A stretch of 52,844 nt of DNA from Erysipelotrichaceae bacterium. GTDB lineage: Bacteria; Bacillota_I; Bacilli_A; Erysipelotrichales; Erysipelotrichaceae. Numbering within the stretch: the first letter of the stretch is position 1; every line of letters starts with the position of its first letter. Position numbers and translations under genes: made by a program. The DNA is taken from assembly GCA_015058875.1 (NCBI GenBank), contig SVBN01000014.1:1-52844 (forward strand). Reading direction: 5' to 3'. The notes beneath the pieces are model-generated. The model saw only the letters and a program-made list of their open reading frames with translations. It ran no database searches and was not told the origin of the DNA. Shown piece by piece: positions 16,039 to 24,434 of the stretch.

Positions 16039-19000
16039 TACACAGCGCATAGAAAAACTGGATCCGGAAGAACTTGAAAAGAACAGACTTGCAAAGGAAG
16101 CAGCCGCAAACAAGACCCCTGAATCCACGGAAGCGGAACCAAAGCAGGAAGCCCCCGTGAGTGCAGCGGAAGCAGCTCAGGCGGCACCGAAGACTGTCCG
16201 AAAAGTTGTCCGGAAGAGAAAGAAAAAAAGGCTGAGGATCCGCCGGGTGATTTCAAAGCTCAGAGAAGCTGCCGAAAGAGCCAAAGAGGCTGCGGAAGAA
16301 GGTGAGGAACCGGTTCAGGAAGCAGAGGTGCCTGAAGCAGAGAGTGCTGCAGGCAGCGATGCAGATAAGGAAACTGTCAGAACCGGAAAGACAGCCGCCA
16401 TAAAGAAGCAGAGTGAGGAAACGAAGAAGGAAACCGAAAAGAAGGTTTCCCAGACCCAGAGCATAAAAAAACCGGCCCAGGCGAAAAGCGGCGCAAAAAA
16501 GACATCGTCCGCCGGTGCGAAGAAGACCGCTTCTGCCGGAAGTAAAAAAGCGTCCTCATCAGGCACCGCCGGAAAGACCGGAACAAAGAGAAGCACCGCA
16601 AAGTCTTCGGGCACCCGGAAAAAGGGAAAGAAAAAGCTGAAGGTCTATAATCTGCTGATCATGCTGCTGATCGTATTTGTCGTCCTTGAGACAATAGCGG
16701 CAGCCGCCGGATTCACGATGCTCGGCAATATGCTGAAGGACAAGCCGGACCTGATCTATGAAGACTTCTTCTCGCAGGAATCCTCGCATGTCTATGACAT
16801 GAACGGCGAGCTGATTGCCGATGTCGGCACCCAGCTGCGTGAGAATGTGACCTACAATGAGCTTTCCGAAGCGGTAATCGACGCCTTCCTGGCGACCGAA
16901 GATTCCAGATATTTCAAGCATGACGGATTCGATCTGGCCCGCTTCACGGTTTCGGCAATTACAACCGTCAAGAATATTCTGACGCACAACCCGGCAAGAC
17001 AGGGCGGTTCCACATTTACGATGCAGCTGGTCAAGCTGACCTACTGGCAGAATGATGAAACCGGCGTCACAAGATCCAAGAACATTGAATACAAGGTCCA
17101 GCAGATTGCCCTGGCAAGAGAGCTGGAAGCCGAATCAAATAAAAAAGCGATTCTCGAGCTCTATCTCAACAAGCTGAATTTCGGCGGAACCGGAAACATC
17201 CGCGGCATTGAGATGGCGGCCCAGTATTACTACGGAAAACATGCCGGAGAGCTGAATCTTCCCGAGGCAGCACTGCTTGCGGGCGTCATCAACTCCCCCT
17301 ACTACTATGATCCGCATAACTTCCTGGATTACGCCACTTCAAGAAGAAATACCGTGCTTTCGCTGATGAAGCGTCACGGCTATATCACCGATAAGGAATA
17401 TCAGCTGGCAAGAGCCGTCAGCGTCGAGGATACGCTGGTGGATCCTTCCGACAGCCGCATCCATGGACATACATATGCTTTCCAGTCCTATATCGATACG
17501 GCCATCCGTGAAGCCGAGGCCATTACCGGACAGGATCCCTATACCGTTGCGATGGAGATCTATACCTATATGGATCCCTCTGTCCAGCAGGTCATGGATG
17601 ATATCCAGAAAGGATATTACGAAGATGTTGTCTTCCCTGATGAGCTCATGGAAGTCGGCATGATTTCCGAAAACAATCAGACCGGAGAAGTCGTTGCGAT
17701 CGGCGGCGGCAGAAACTACGGACGCGGCGGCAGCATGCTGCTGAACCACGCGACAAGCCAGTACAAGCAGCCCGGATCCAGCGTCAAGCCGATTCTGGAT
17801 TACGCGCTTGCCTTCGAATATCTCGGCTGGGCGACAAGCCATGTCGTAACCGACCGGCCGCTGATGTATCAGGGCACCAACATCATTGTCCGCAATGCCA
17901 ACGGATCCTACGGCGGCGAGATGACGCTGGAATATGCCGTCGGCAATTCGCTGAACACACCGGCAATCCAGACGCTGCAGGATGTCATCAACACGGCCGG
18001 ATGGCAGACCGTTGTCAATTATGTGCTTTCCCTGGGATTTTCACAGATCACGGAAGAAAGCTTCGATATCGGCTTTGCGATCGGCGGATCCAACATGGTT
18101 GTCTCATGCGAGGAACTCATGGCGGCGCATGCGGTTCTGATGAACGGCGGTAACTATATCCGTCCGCATACGGTCAGACGCATTGAATTCCGCAACGGTC
18201 TGTACGAGCCGGTGGAACCGTATTATGAGCCGGTCAATGTTCTGACCCCGCAGGCCGCATATCTGGCGGCGCATCTGATGTATCGCGCCGTATACGGCCC
18301 ATTCTACAACTACATGCAGCTGCTGCAGAGAGATTATCCGGTCTACGGAAAAACCGGCACGACCGACTGGGGTGATGAAGGTCTGGAATACAATATCCCG
18401 AGCGGCGTCGCCAAGGATAAATGGATGGTCTCCGAAACCAGCATGTATACAACCGCGGTATGGGTCGGATATGAAAAAGGCGTCAAGGATGCCAACACAT
18501 ACTTCGACAACGAGAAACAGAAGCTGAATATTGCGGGATATATCTCCAACCACATTCTCAGCGCCCTGACGGATGACAAGCATCCCGCAGGCATTGAGCG
18601 TCCGGACGGAATCTCCGATATCACGCATATCCTCGGAACATTCCCGTACGCCCAGCCGCTTCCCGGCATGGCCCAGAATCTGACCGCCTACGGAATGATC
18701 AAGAGCGACAGGTACAACCTCGTGCCGGTCAACGAAGCATCCGTCTCACCGCTGTACAACTTTACGGCAGTACAGAAGGATGCCAATACGATTGAGCTCA
18801 GCTGGCAGCCGTATCCCGATCCATCCAAACTTGAAGTCGCGGATCAGACGATGGATATCAGTCTGTATGACGCTGCCGGCAATATGCTGGTGGAGGCATA
18901 CGGCAACCGGCTGTTTGATTACAGCTGGATCTACGGTCCGATCCGGTATAAGGCAAGGATTGTCCAGAACGGCAAGACTGTCGCAACTGTAACAAGCGAC

Positions 19001-19132
19001 TCCGAAAGCACGGTGTCGCATGTCAGCCTTCTGCCGGGCATCGATGTCCAGGCATGCGGCTACTACGGATATGAGAACAACGACAGTGTATCGAATGAAC
19101 TGTGCGTCTCATTCCGGGCAAAAGACAACTGA
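16031..19132 (+). CDS. ponA: Class A penicillin-binding protein 1 (transglycosylase/transpeptidase)
   Basis: A bifunctional peptidoglycan synthase acting outside the membrane. At 1033 aa it is longer than usual because of a ~205-residue cytoplasmic N-terminus rich in Lys, Ala, Glu and Ser with repeats of the AKKTSSAGAKKTASAG kind, then a membrane helix (about 208-235). The GT51 glycosyltransferase follows, with the glutamate motif TEDSRYFKHDGFD near 288 and RQGGSTFTMQLVK. The transpeptidase has SxxK in GSSVKP near 583, SLN in GNSLNTPA, and KTGTTDWGDEG near 775. A ~110-residue C-terminal domain with fibronectin-like features ends the protein. The basic tail may contact GpsB or anionic lipids (inference). 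Confidence 0.96.
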   Translation: MSDTQRIEKLDPEELEKNRLAKEAAANKTPESTEAEPKQEAPVSAAEAAQAAPKTVRKVVRKRKKKRLRIRRVISKLREAAERAKEAAEEGEEPVQEAEVPEAESAAGSDADKETVRTGKTAAIKKQSEETKKETEKKVSQTQSIKKPAQAKSGAKKTSSAGAKKTASAGSKKASSSGTAGKTGTKRSTAKSSGTRKKGKKKLKVYNLLIMLLIVFVVLETIAAAAGFTMLGNMLKDKPDLIYEDFFSQESSHVYDMNGELIADVGTQLRENVTYNELSEAVIDAFLATEDSRYFKHDGFDLARFTVSAITTVKNILTHNPARQGGSTFTMQLVKLTYWQNDETGVTRSKNIEYKVQQIALARELEAESNKKAILELYLNKLNFGGTGNIRGIEMAAQYYYGKHAGELNLPEAALLAGVINSPYYYDPHNFLDYATSRRNTVLSLMKRHGYITDKEYQLARAVSVEDTLVDPSDSRIHGHTYAFQSYIDTAIREAEAITGQDPYTVAMEIYTYMDPSVQQVMDDIQKGYYEDVVFPDELMEVGMISENNQTGEVVAIGGGRNYGRGGSMLLNHATSQYKQPGSSVKPILDYALAFEYLGWATSHVVTDRPLMYQGTNIIVRNANGSYGGEMTLEYAVGNSLNTPAIQTLQDVINTAGWQTVVNYVLSLGFSQITEESFDIGFAIGGSNMVVSCEELMAAHAVLMNGGNYIRPHTVRRIEFRNGLYEPVEPYYEPVNVLTPQAAYLAAHLMYRAVYGPFYNYMQLLQRDYPVYGKTGTTDWGDEGLEYNIPSGVAKDKWMVSETSMYTTAVWVGYEKGVKDANTYFDNEKQKLNIAGYISNHILSALTDDKHPAGIERPDGISDITHILGTFPYAQPLPGMAQNLTAYGMIKSDRYNLVPVNEASVSPLYNFTAVQKDANTIELSWQPYPDPSKLEVADQTMDISLYDAAGNMLVEAYGNRLFDYSWIYGPIRYKARIVQNGKTVATVTSDSESTVSHVSLLPGIDVQACGYYGYENNDSVSNELCVSFRAKDN

Positions 19133-19140
19133 TCACACAC

Positions 19141-19170
19141 AGGTTCTCCCGGAAAAGGAGAACCTTTTTC
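19141..19170 (+). terminator. Terminator of recU-PBP1
   Basis: AGGTTCTCC / GGAGAACCT stem, 7-base loop, then TTTTT, 8 bases after the stop. Confidence 0.93.
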
Positions 19171-19176
19171 ATGCAG

Positions 19177-19204
19177 AAAAAAGGACTCAGATGATACTGA
19201 GCCC
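19177..19204 (-). terminator. Terminator of the dnaD-nth-esterase operon
   Basis: Minus strand GGGCTCAG-TATCAT-CTGAGTCC (one wobble) then TTTTTT. Confidence 0.9.
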
Positions 19205-19212
19205 GATCATAT

Positions 19213-20085
19213 TCAGAATGCGTTTCCCTGCTGCTCACTGCCGAAGCCGAAGAATTTCAGAGCCTTCTGGATATCCCTGTCCCAGACGCGCCATTCATGG
19301 CTTCCCGGACCGCTGATAAACTCGGCTTTAAACCCGATCTTCATGCAGTGTCTGAGGAATTTTTCATAATTGCCGTTTGTGTACATCAGCGGATCTTCCG
19401 TCCCGCAGGCAAACAGGAAGCGCGGCAGATTTTCTTTTCCGGCCGCCTCATTTACCATTCTCCAGGTATTGGCACTGGAATTCATATATTCCTGTACGCT
19501 GGCAAACCGGTGCATGCTGTTGTACTGCCGCAGCATCGGCTTCAGGGAGCTGCCGGAGGTACTGACGTCCTCACGCTTTTTCGCAAAGAGTTCTTCCAGC
19601 TGCTTTTCATCGAATTCCCTCGGAATCGCGGACAGAACGGCGCATGCCTCAAACAGGTCCGGATGCGACAGCGCCAGCTTCAGCGCTCCGCCTCCGCCCA
19701 TGGAAAGACCGGCGATAAAGTTGTCCTTACGCTCTGAAGAGGCCGGCAGCCAGCCGTATACAAACGGCATCAGTTCTTCCGTAATATACCTGTGGGAGTC
19801 ATAGCCGAGCGTGAAGTTGTCCCACGCTTCATAATCGGTATTCATGACCGACGGCATCACGACGATCAGATCGTGCTCGCAGGCATACAGCTCAATGTTT
19901 GATTTGCGCAGCCAGTCGCTGTGTCCGCCGAAGGTTCCGTGAAGCAGCCATAATACCGGATACTTTCTGCCGCTGAGATAAAACTGCTGAGGTGTTTCGG
20001 TGCGTTTGCGGTCGGGAACGATGATGTCCACATCCTCGTTGCAGCCGGTGAAGGAGCTCTCAAAATCGAGATGAATCACTGCCAT
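19213..20085 (-). CDS. Alpha/beta-hydrolase esterase, tributyrin esterase/EstA type
   Basis: A 290-aa cytosolic esterase of the esterase D/EstA family, hydrolysing short-chain esters. It has the oxyanion segment LWLLHGTFGGHSDW, the nucleophile motif GLSMGGGGA (Ser near 126), an acid in the strand FACGTEDPLM, and the catalytic His in GSHEWRVWD near 270. No signal peptide. GGAGG sits 9 bases before ATG 20085, 4 bases after the nth stop, so it is the third gene of dnaD-nth-esterase. The natural substrate is unknown; acetylated sugars are a common guess for this family. Confidence 0.88.
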   Translation of the reverse strand: MAVIHLDFESSFTGCNEDVDIIVPDRKRTETPQQFYLSGRKYPVLWLLHGTFGGHSDWLRKSNIELYACEHDLIVVMPSVMNTDYEAWDNFTLGYDSHRYITEELMPFVYGWLPASSERKDNFIAGLSMGGGGALKLALSHPDLFEACAVLSAIPREFDEKQLEELFAKKREDVSTSGSSLKPMLRQYNSMHRFASVQEYMNSSANTWRMVNEAAGKENLPRFLFACGTEDPLMYTNGNYEKFLRHCMKIGFKAEFISGPGSHEWRVWDRDIQKALKFFGFGSEQQGNAF

Positions 20086-20089
20086 AAAC

Positions 20090-20740
20090 TTATTCCTCCG
20101 TCTTGTTCAGTGCCGGTCTGTTCTTTTCTCTGCATATCTCCTGAAACGGACATTTCAGACATTCCGGATTTCTCGCATGGCACAGATATCTTCCGAAGAA
20201 AATCATCTGATGATGCGTTATAATCCAGCGTTCCTGCGGAATCTTTTTCCGCAGTTTTTCTTCCACCTTCAGCACGGTATCATTTTTATATGCCAGTCCC
20301 AGACGCTTGGAGATGCGTTCCACATGCGTATCCACAGCCAGCGCCGGGATTCCGTAACACTCCGCCAGGATGACATTGGCGCATTTCCTGCCGACACCCG
20401 GCAGTGACACCAGATCCTCCATCGTATCGGGTACCGTATCATGGAAATGCTCATGCATTCCCTGCGCCATGCCCCGGATGGCCTTTGCCTTGTTCCGGTA
20501 CAGTCCGAGCGAAGCAATCAACTGCTCGATATCCTTCAGATCAGCCGCAGCCAGGGAAGGAATATCCGGATAGCGCTCAAACAGTGCCGGCGTTACCCGG
20601 TTGACGGAGGCATCCGTCGTCTGCGCTGACAGCACGACCGCAACCGCCATTTCATAATTGCTGCGGTGTTCCAGCTCGCAGTGCGCATCCGGAAACAGGC
20701 TGTCCAGTCCGTCCAGGACCTTCTGCACTCTTTCTTTCAT
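20090..20740 (-). CDS. nth: Endonuclease III
   Basis: A DNA glycosylase/AP lyase removing oxidised pyrimidines. The 216 aa carry the helix-hairpin-helix LPGVGRKCANVIL with its catalytic Lys, the catalytic Asp in AVDTHVERIS, and the C-terminal [4Fe-4S] motif Cx6Cx2Cx5C (CHARNPECLKCPFQEIC). GGAGGG precedes the ATG. Its start overlaps the dnaD stop by 4 bases. The dnaD-nth pairing is conserved in Firmicutes. Confidence 0.97.
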   Translation of the reverse strand: MKERVQKVLDGLDSLFPDAHCELEHRSNYEMAVAVVLSAQTTDASVNRVTPALFERYPDIPSLAAADLKDIEQLIASLGLYRNKAKAIRGMAQGMHEHFHDTVPDTMEDLVSLPGVGRKCANVILAECYGIPALAVDTHVERISKRLGLAYKNDTVLKVEEKLRKKIPQERWIITHHQMIFFGRYLCHARNPECLKCPFQEICREKNRPALNKTEE

Positions 20741-21273
20741 CGCCTGCCCTCCTCAATCATTTCCGGCGTATAACCTTTCCGGATCCAGTTATTGAGTACG
20801 GTTTCCACATACGGGAGGCTCAGCTTCTGATACATGCTCGCTTCACGCAGGGCAAGGATAATCATCTTCCGGTCTGCCGTGCGGTTCCATTCCGATATCT
20901 TCTGCATTTCCATGCTGTTCAGCGGCCTTCCGAATTCTTTTTCGAACGTCTCAAACAGCGGCGTATCCATAACCCTTCTGGTTCTTGCCGTGTCGGTTTC
21001 AAACAGACCGTTCAGCAGGAAAGAAACATTCCTGCTGGAGGCACGGATTTCAAGATACTGCTTTGCGCACAGCAGTGAAATCACCCTGTCCGTATCTTCC
21101 ATGCTCAGTCCGCTTTTTGCGGAAAGCACCTCCATTGTGATTTCCGTCCCGTGCTGATTCATAAAATCTATCAGCATCACCATGACGGTTTCCTCGGCGC
21201 TCAGACCGAGCAGTTCCAGATGATCCAGGACCCAGTCACGATGATTTACATATTTTTCTTCATACCATTTCAT
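20737..21273 (-). CDS. dnaD: Primosome protein DnaD
   Basis: A replication-initiation and restart protein that helps load the helicase. It is 178 aa, shorter than Bacillus DnaD (~230). The N-terminal winged-helix region (DWVLDHLELLGLSAEETVMV) and the DnaB_2/DD2 domain (FEKEFGRPLNSMEMQKISEW, then VETVLNNWIRKGYT) are present; the DNA-binding unstructured tail is nearly missing. ATG 21273 is preferred over an upstream TTG. The ribosome site is weak (AGCAGG). Orthology rests on domain layout and the nth neighbour. Confidence 0.9.
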   Translation of the reverse strand: MKWYEEKYVNHRDWVLDHLELLGLSAEETVMVMLIDFMNQHGTEITMEVLSAKSGLSMEDTDRVISLLCAKQYLEIRASSRNVSFLLNGLFETDTARTRRVMDTPLFETFEKEFGRPLNSMEMQKISEWNRTADRKMIILALREASMYQKLSLPYVETVLNNWIRKGYTPEMIEEGRR

Positions 21274-21293
21274 AGTTAACAACCTGCTGTTTC

Positions 21294-21302
21294 ATTATAT
21301 CA
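21294..21302 (-). promoter_or_regulatory. Extended -10 promoter of dnaD
   Basis: TGA-TATAAT on the minus strand, 20 bases before the ATG; the -35 is weak. Confidence 0.6.
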
Positions 21303-21355
21303 GAGCCGCCTGCGTAAAGATTCAGTATTTGCAAGATACCTCTGCCTGGTGGTAG

Positions 21356-21364
21356 TATTATAAG
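21356..21364 (+). promoter_or_regulatory. Overlapping -10 candidates before the thioredoxin-like gene
   Basis: TATTAT (21356-21361) and TATAAG (21359-21364) lie 10-13 bases before ATG 21375. No Shine-Dalgarno is seen, so the leader would be only a few bases. Confidence 0.35.
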
Positions 21365-21374
21365 GCTTTTGATT

Positions 21375-21911
21375 ATGCTGAAAAGAATATTATTTATTTT
21401 GTTCACTCTGCTGGTCATACACAGTGCGGCCCTTGCAGGATATATGATGTTTGAGCCCGAGCAGCCGGATGAATCCGGCGTCCCGGGTTTCTTGAACATG
21501 GTCGTCGATTATGATTCCCTGAAGGATTACACGCTCAGCAGCGGGCCTTCCGCAATTCACTATTATTACTTCTGTTCATTTGACAACCCGGACTGCGAAT
21601 ATGTGGAAAACACCATTCTGAAAAGCTCCGCCAGAACAACCAGCGTGAATATCGCCGACCTGATCGAATATGTCGATGTCACCGAACTGGAACAGAAGCT
21701 GCAGACAAACCGCATCAAAACCGAATGGGGCATCACGAATTACCCGGCGTTTATCGCGGTAAAAAATACCGCAGACGGCATTGAAGTGCTGAACCGCCTG
21801 GAATGGAATCCCTCTTCACCGATGAACGAGCTTCAGCTGAACCGCTGGCTGCAGCTGAACAATCTGTATGACGGAGACCCTGAAGATACAATTGACGAAC
21901 CGGCCCACTGA
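21375..21911 (+). CDS. Membrane-anchored protein with thioredoxin-like features
   Basis: A 178-aa exported protein of no family I can name with certainty. Residues 2-24 form a signal anchor (ILFILFTLLVIHSAALAGY). The body shows a thioredoxin-like pattern: a strand IHYYYFCSFDNPDC with two cysteines five residues apart, and later WGITNYPAFIAVKN, where a Pro follows a Tyr before a strand as in the cis-Pro loop. The cysteines are CxxxxxC, not CxxC, so ordinary disulphide oxidoreductase activity is doubtful. It is a single-gene unit divergent from dnaD. The stop codon lies in the loop of its own terminator. Function unknown. Confidence 0.6.
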   Translation: MLKRILFILFTLLVIHSAALAGYMMFEPEQPDESGVPGFLNMVVDYDSLKDYTLSSGPSAIHYYYFCSFDNPDCEYVENTILKSSARTTSVNIADLIEYVDVTELEQKLQTNRIKTEWGITNYPAFIAVKNTADGIEVLNRLEWNPSSPMNELQLNRWLQLNNLYDGDPEDTIDEPAH

Positions 21912-21921
21912 GCCGGTTTTC
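21899..21921 (+). terminator. Terminator containing the stop of the thioredoxin-like gene
   Basis: ACCGGC / GCCGGT stem with the TGA stop inside the loop, then TTTT. Confidence 0.85.
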
Positions 21922-21923
21922 AT

Positions 21924-21948
21924 TTGAAAATCCGGATTTCTCCGGATT
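21924..21948 (-). terminator. Terminator of the parE-parC-yqeH-yhbY-yqeK-rsfS operon
   Basis: Minus strand AATCCGGA-GAAA-TCCGGATT then TTTTC. The stem is perfect but the T run is short. Confidence 0.75.
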
Positions 21949-21958
21949 CGGCATATGT

Positions 21959-22297
21959 TTATTCTTCGTATCTTGTGCCCGGCAGATCCGCCCAGAGGTT
22001 CTCCAGACGGTACATGGCTCTTGCCTCATCGGTGAAGATATGGACAACCACTTCATTCAGATCGACGAGAATCCATGTGCTTCCTTCCGCGCCTTCCCTG
22101 GTTCTCAGTTCAAATCCTGCCTTCTGTGCGGCTTCCGCCACATCGTCCGCCAGGCTCGATGCATGACGCAGGTTTCTGGCTGTGCAGATGACAAACCAGT
22201 CGGTGAAAGGATTTACCGTGCGCATATCAATCGCAACGATGTTTTCTGCGAGCTTTTCGCTCAGTGTATGTTCGGTTAACTGCAGCAGTTCAGACAT
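21959..22297 (-). CDS. rsfS: Ribosomal silencing factor RsfS
   Basis: Binds ribosomal protein uL14 on the 50S subunit and blocks subunit joining under starvation. The 112-aa chain has the standard DUF143 pattern: AENIVAIDMR, TDWFVICTARNLRHA, and EGSTWILVDLNEVVVHIFTDEARAMYRLENLW. GGAGGG precedes the ATG. It overlaps the YqeK gene by 8 bases and is the last gene of the operon; yqeK-rsfS order is conserved. Confidence 0.97.
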   Translation of the reverse strand: MSELLQLTEHTLSEKLAENIVAIDMRTVNPFTDWFVICTARNLRHASSLADDVAEAAQKAGFELRTREGAEGSTWILVDLNEVVVHIFTDEARAMYRLENLWADLPGTRYEE

Positions 22298-23102
22298 TCA
22301 GTCCCTCCTTTTCGCGCATGTATTGTTTTGATTCCGACAGAACCAGAGCTGCACCTTCCTTCAGGCTTCTGCGGCTGACGTCAAGCTCATGGGAAGCGTC
22401 ATAGCCGCGCGTCGGCTCGGTTTTATCGGCAATGTAAAGGATATGATCGAGCGGCGATGTTCCGTCTCCCAGTGTGTGATGCCAGACAGCTTTCAGTATC
22501 GCCCTGTCGCGCAGTCCCATATATCTGTGCAGATATACCGGAGCTGTGAAGCTGTGCCAGACCTTCGGACTGACGGACAGCATATCCGGTGCATATACCG
22601 CGACAATCCTGCGGTTGTATTCATCGCTGCATCCTTTGGTCAGATCATGCATCAGTCCTGCCCGGTATGCCTGTTCCTCATCCATATGGTGGGCTTTTGC
22701 CAGATCCCGGCACACTCCGGCAACAGCACGGGAATGGGCGGCGCGGTGCGGATTGCACATATGGTCCACGGTGGCCTCCAGATACGGACATTCCTCAATC
22801 AGGATCCTGCGGATTCCCGGTGCGGCAAGATCATACCGGCCTCCACGGACTGTTTCTTCCGATGACGCATCGACCGCCAGCTCTTCCGCGCCTGAGGGTA
22901 TATTATCCGATACCGTCAGTTTCCGCCATGGCTTCGCGGCAGCCTTCAGCATCCGCATCCTCTGCGCATAATCCGCATATCCTTCCTTTGAAGGCTTCAG
23001 GATGATCCTCTCCGGCTTCTCTTCTTTCAGGCAGGCAAGAATCTGCGCCATCTCGGCTTCGGTCACCGGATCAAACGGCGCCCGGGCAAAGAAGATTTTC
23101 AT
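22290..23102 (-). CDS. yqeK: YqeK HD-domain Ap4A hydrolase fused to a degenerate NadD domain
   Basis: The C-terminal half (about 112-270) is YqeK, an HD-domain enzyme that hydrolyses diadenosine tetraphosphate symmetrically: H123, H152-D153 in LMHDLTKG, H208-H209, and D226 in YIADKTEP. The N-terminal ~105 residues align with NadD, the NAD-pathway adenylyltransferase: MKIFFARAPFDPVTEAEM parallels MKIGxFGGxFDPxHxGHL, and QRMRMLKAA parallels the HRLxMLxLA block. The T/HxGH nucleotide-binding signature is lost (T, A and E replace H, G and H), and the lysine-rich and SYTxxTL regions are shortened, so nucleotidyl transfer is unlikely. NadD-YqeK fusions occur in related lineages. A working NadD must be elsewhere if de novo NAD synthesis is used. 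Starts inside the yhbY stop. Confidence 0.88.
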   Translation of the reverse strand: MKIFFARAPFDPVTEAEMAQILACLKEEKPERIILKPSKEGYADYAQRMRMLKAAAKPWRKLTVSDNIPSGAEELAVDASSEETVRGGRYDLAAPGIRRILIEECPYLEATVDHMCNPHRAAHSRAVAGVCRDLAKAHHMDEEQAYRAGLMHDLTKGCSDEYNRRIVAVYAPDMLSVSPKVWHSFTAPVYLHRYMGLRDRAILKAVWHHTLGDGTSPLDHILYIADKTEPTRGYDASHELDVSRRSLKEGAALVLSESKQYMREKEGLNV

Positions 23103-23386
23103 GGAAGAACAATCTCCGGCTGCTTTCCCCTGCGGTAGAGGATCAGCGTCCGGCCGATGATCTGCACGATTTCACTGTGCGTGTGCATTGCCAGATCAAA
23201 CGCCAGTTCCTGTGTATCTTCCGGTGCGGTTTTCAGTATTCTGATTTTGATCAGCTCTCTTGCGGCCAGCGCCTTGTCCACAGTATCGATCAGGTTGTCG
23301 CTGAGGGCGTCCTTTCCGATCTGCAGGATTGCCGGCTGCGTCTCCGCAAGCGAGCGGAGATAACGTTTCTGTTTTCCTGTCAGCAT
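23099..23386 (-). CDS. yhbY: YhbY/YqeI CRM-domain RNA-binding protein
   Basis: A 95-aa single CRM-domain protein that binds pre-50S ribosomes. MLTGKQKRYLRSLAETQPAI and QIGKDALSDNLIDTVDKAL are typical, the latter being the GKxGxT/S-like loop. It begins one base after the yqeH stop (TAA-T-ATG), and AAAGG is 12 bases upstream, so translation is probably coupled. Confidence 0.95.
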   Translation of the reverse strand: MLTGKQKRYLRSLAETQPAILQIGKDALSDNLIDTVDKALAARELIKIRILKTAPEDTQELAFDLAMHTHSEIVQIIGRTLILYRRGKQPEIVLP

Positions 23387-23387
23387 A

Positions 23388-24434
23388 TTACAGCATTGCC
23401 TTTCTGAATGTTACATTCACATGTTCCGGAGCTCTGGCGGTGATTGTGGAAATCTGGCCGCTGACGCTGGCCCAGCCGAGTCCGTCCACTACGATATCCA
23501 TCTTATCAAGATCCTTCCGGATTGTAAGGGTGCGGAAGCTGTTTTTCAGCGGAACCGGTGAAAACAGTTCCCCGTAGTGCTTTTCCCATAATGCATCCGC
23601 AGCCGATACCTTGGAGCGGTGCAGGTTCAGACGGCTTCCGATGTACCAGACGCACGACGCATGGTCGCATCCCTTCAGATCCAGCCGGAACAGACCGCCC
23701 ACCGCAAACGACTGATCGCCGCGCAGCTGATAGACCTGCGGTTTGATTGCCGTAAACGGAAGAATCGTTTTAAGATCCTTTTCATCCACCTGCATGAGCA
23801 GGCTGTTTTCAATTTCGATACCCGGCGTATCGATATACGTCACGCCGTCTATCTCCAGCCTGTTCAGGGCAAGCGTTGTGCCGGGATAACGGCTGGAAGC
23901 CAGAATCGTTTCCCCTGCCAGATGGTTCAGCAGAGTGCTCTTGCCGGCGTTTGCCCGGCCCATGACAATGACATCCCTGCCGTTTCTCAGCAGGCTGACG
24001 GCGTTGCGCACTTCATCGATGCCTTCATTGTTCATCGAGGTCATGACCAGGCCCTTGATATGTATGCCCATTTCCTTCAGGCGTCCGAAGACAAATCTTG
24101 CGATTTTATCATGACTCAGCGTTTCCGGCAGTATATCCCGCTTGGCGCATACCATCAGGATATCCCGGTCGCCGATTTTCCGGCTCAGTCCGGGAATCAT
24201 GCCGGCCTCAAAGTCAAACAGATCCACCACCCAGAGCACCAGCGCATCCGATGCGGCGATTTCATTCAGCACCGCATCCGGATCGATGCCGGTACGCATC
24301 GATACCGTCAGATCATCATAATGTATCAGCCGGAAACATCTGCGGCAGTAATCCGCTTCTGTTTTCGGCGTATATCCGGCAGCCTGCGGATCCGTGTCCT
24401 GCAGTACTGCCCCGCATCCCTTGCATACCCTCAT
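23388..24434 (-). CDS. yqeH: Circularly permuted GTPase YqeH
   Basis: A GTPase needed for 30S subunit assembly. The 348 aa start with a treble-clef zinc finger (CKGCG...YCRRC, residues 4-36). The GTPase motifs run in permuted order: G4 as CAKRDIL (NKxD-like), G5, then G1 GRANAGKST near 160 and G3 DTPGIE. A C-terminal RNA-binding domain follows. GGAGG precedes the ATG. The start overlaps the parC stop by 4 bases. Confidence 0.97.
   Translation of the reverse strand: MRVCKGCGAVLQDTDPQAAGYTPKTEADYCRRCFRLIHYDDLTVSMRTGIDPDAVLNEIAASDALVLWVVDLFDFEAGMIPGLSRKIGDRDILMVCAKRDILPETLSHDKIARFVFGRLKEMGIHIKGLVMTSMNNEGIDEVRNAVSLLRNGRDVIVMGRANAGKSTLLNHLAGETILASSRYPGTTLALNRLEIDGVTYIDTPGIEIENSLLMQVDEKDLKTILPFTAIKPQVYQLRGDQSFAVGGLFRLDLKGCDHASCVWYIGSRLNLHRSKVSAADALWEKHYGELFSPVPLKNSFRTLTIRKDLDKMDIVVDGLGWASVSGQISTITARAPEHVNVTFRKAML

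Noticed and set aside
15409-16128. A 239-codon minus-strand frame opposite recU
   Set aside because: It overlaps the recU promoter and gene and has no matching family; shadow.
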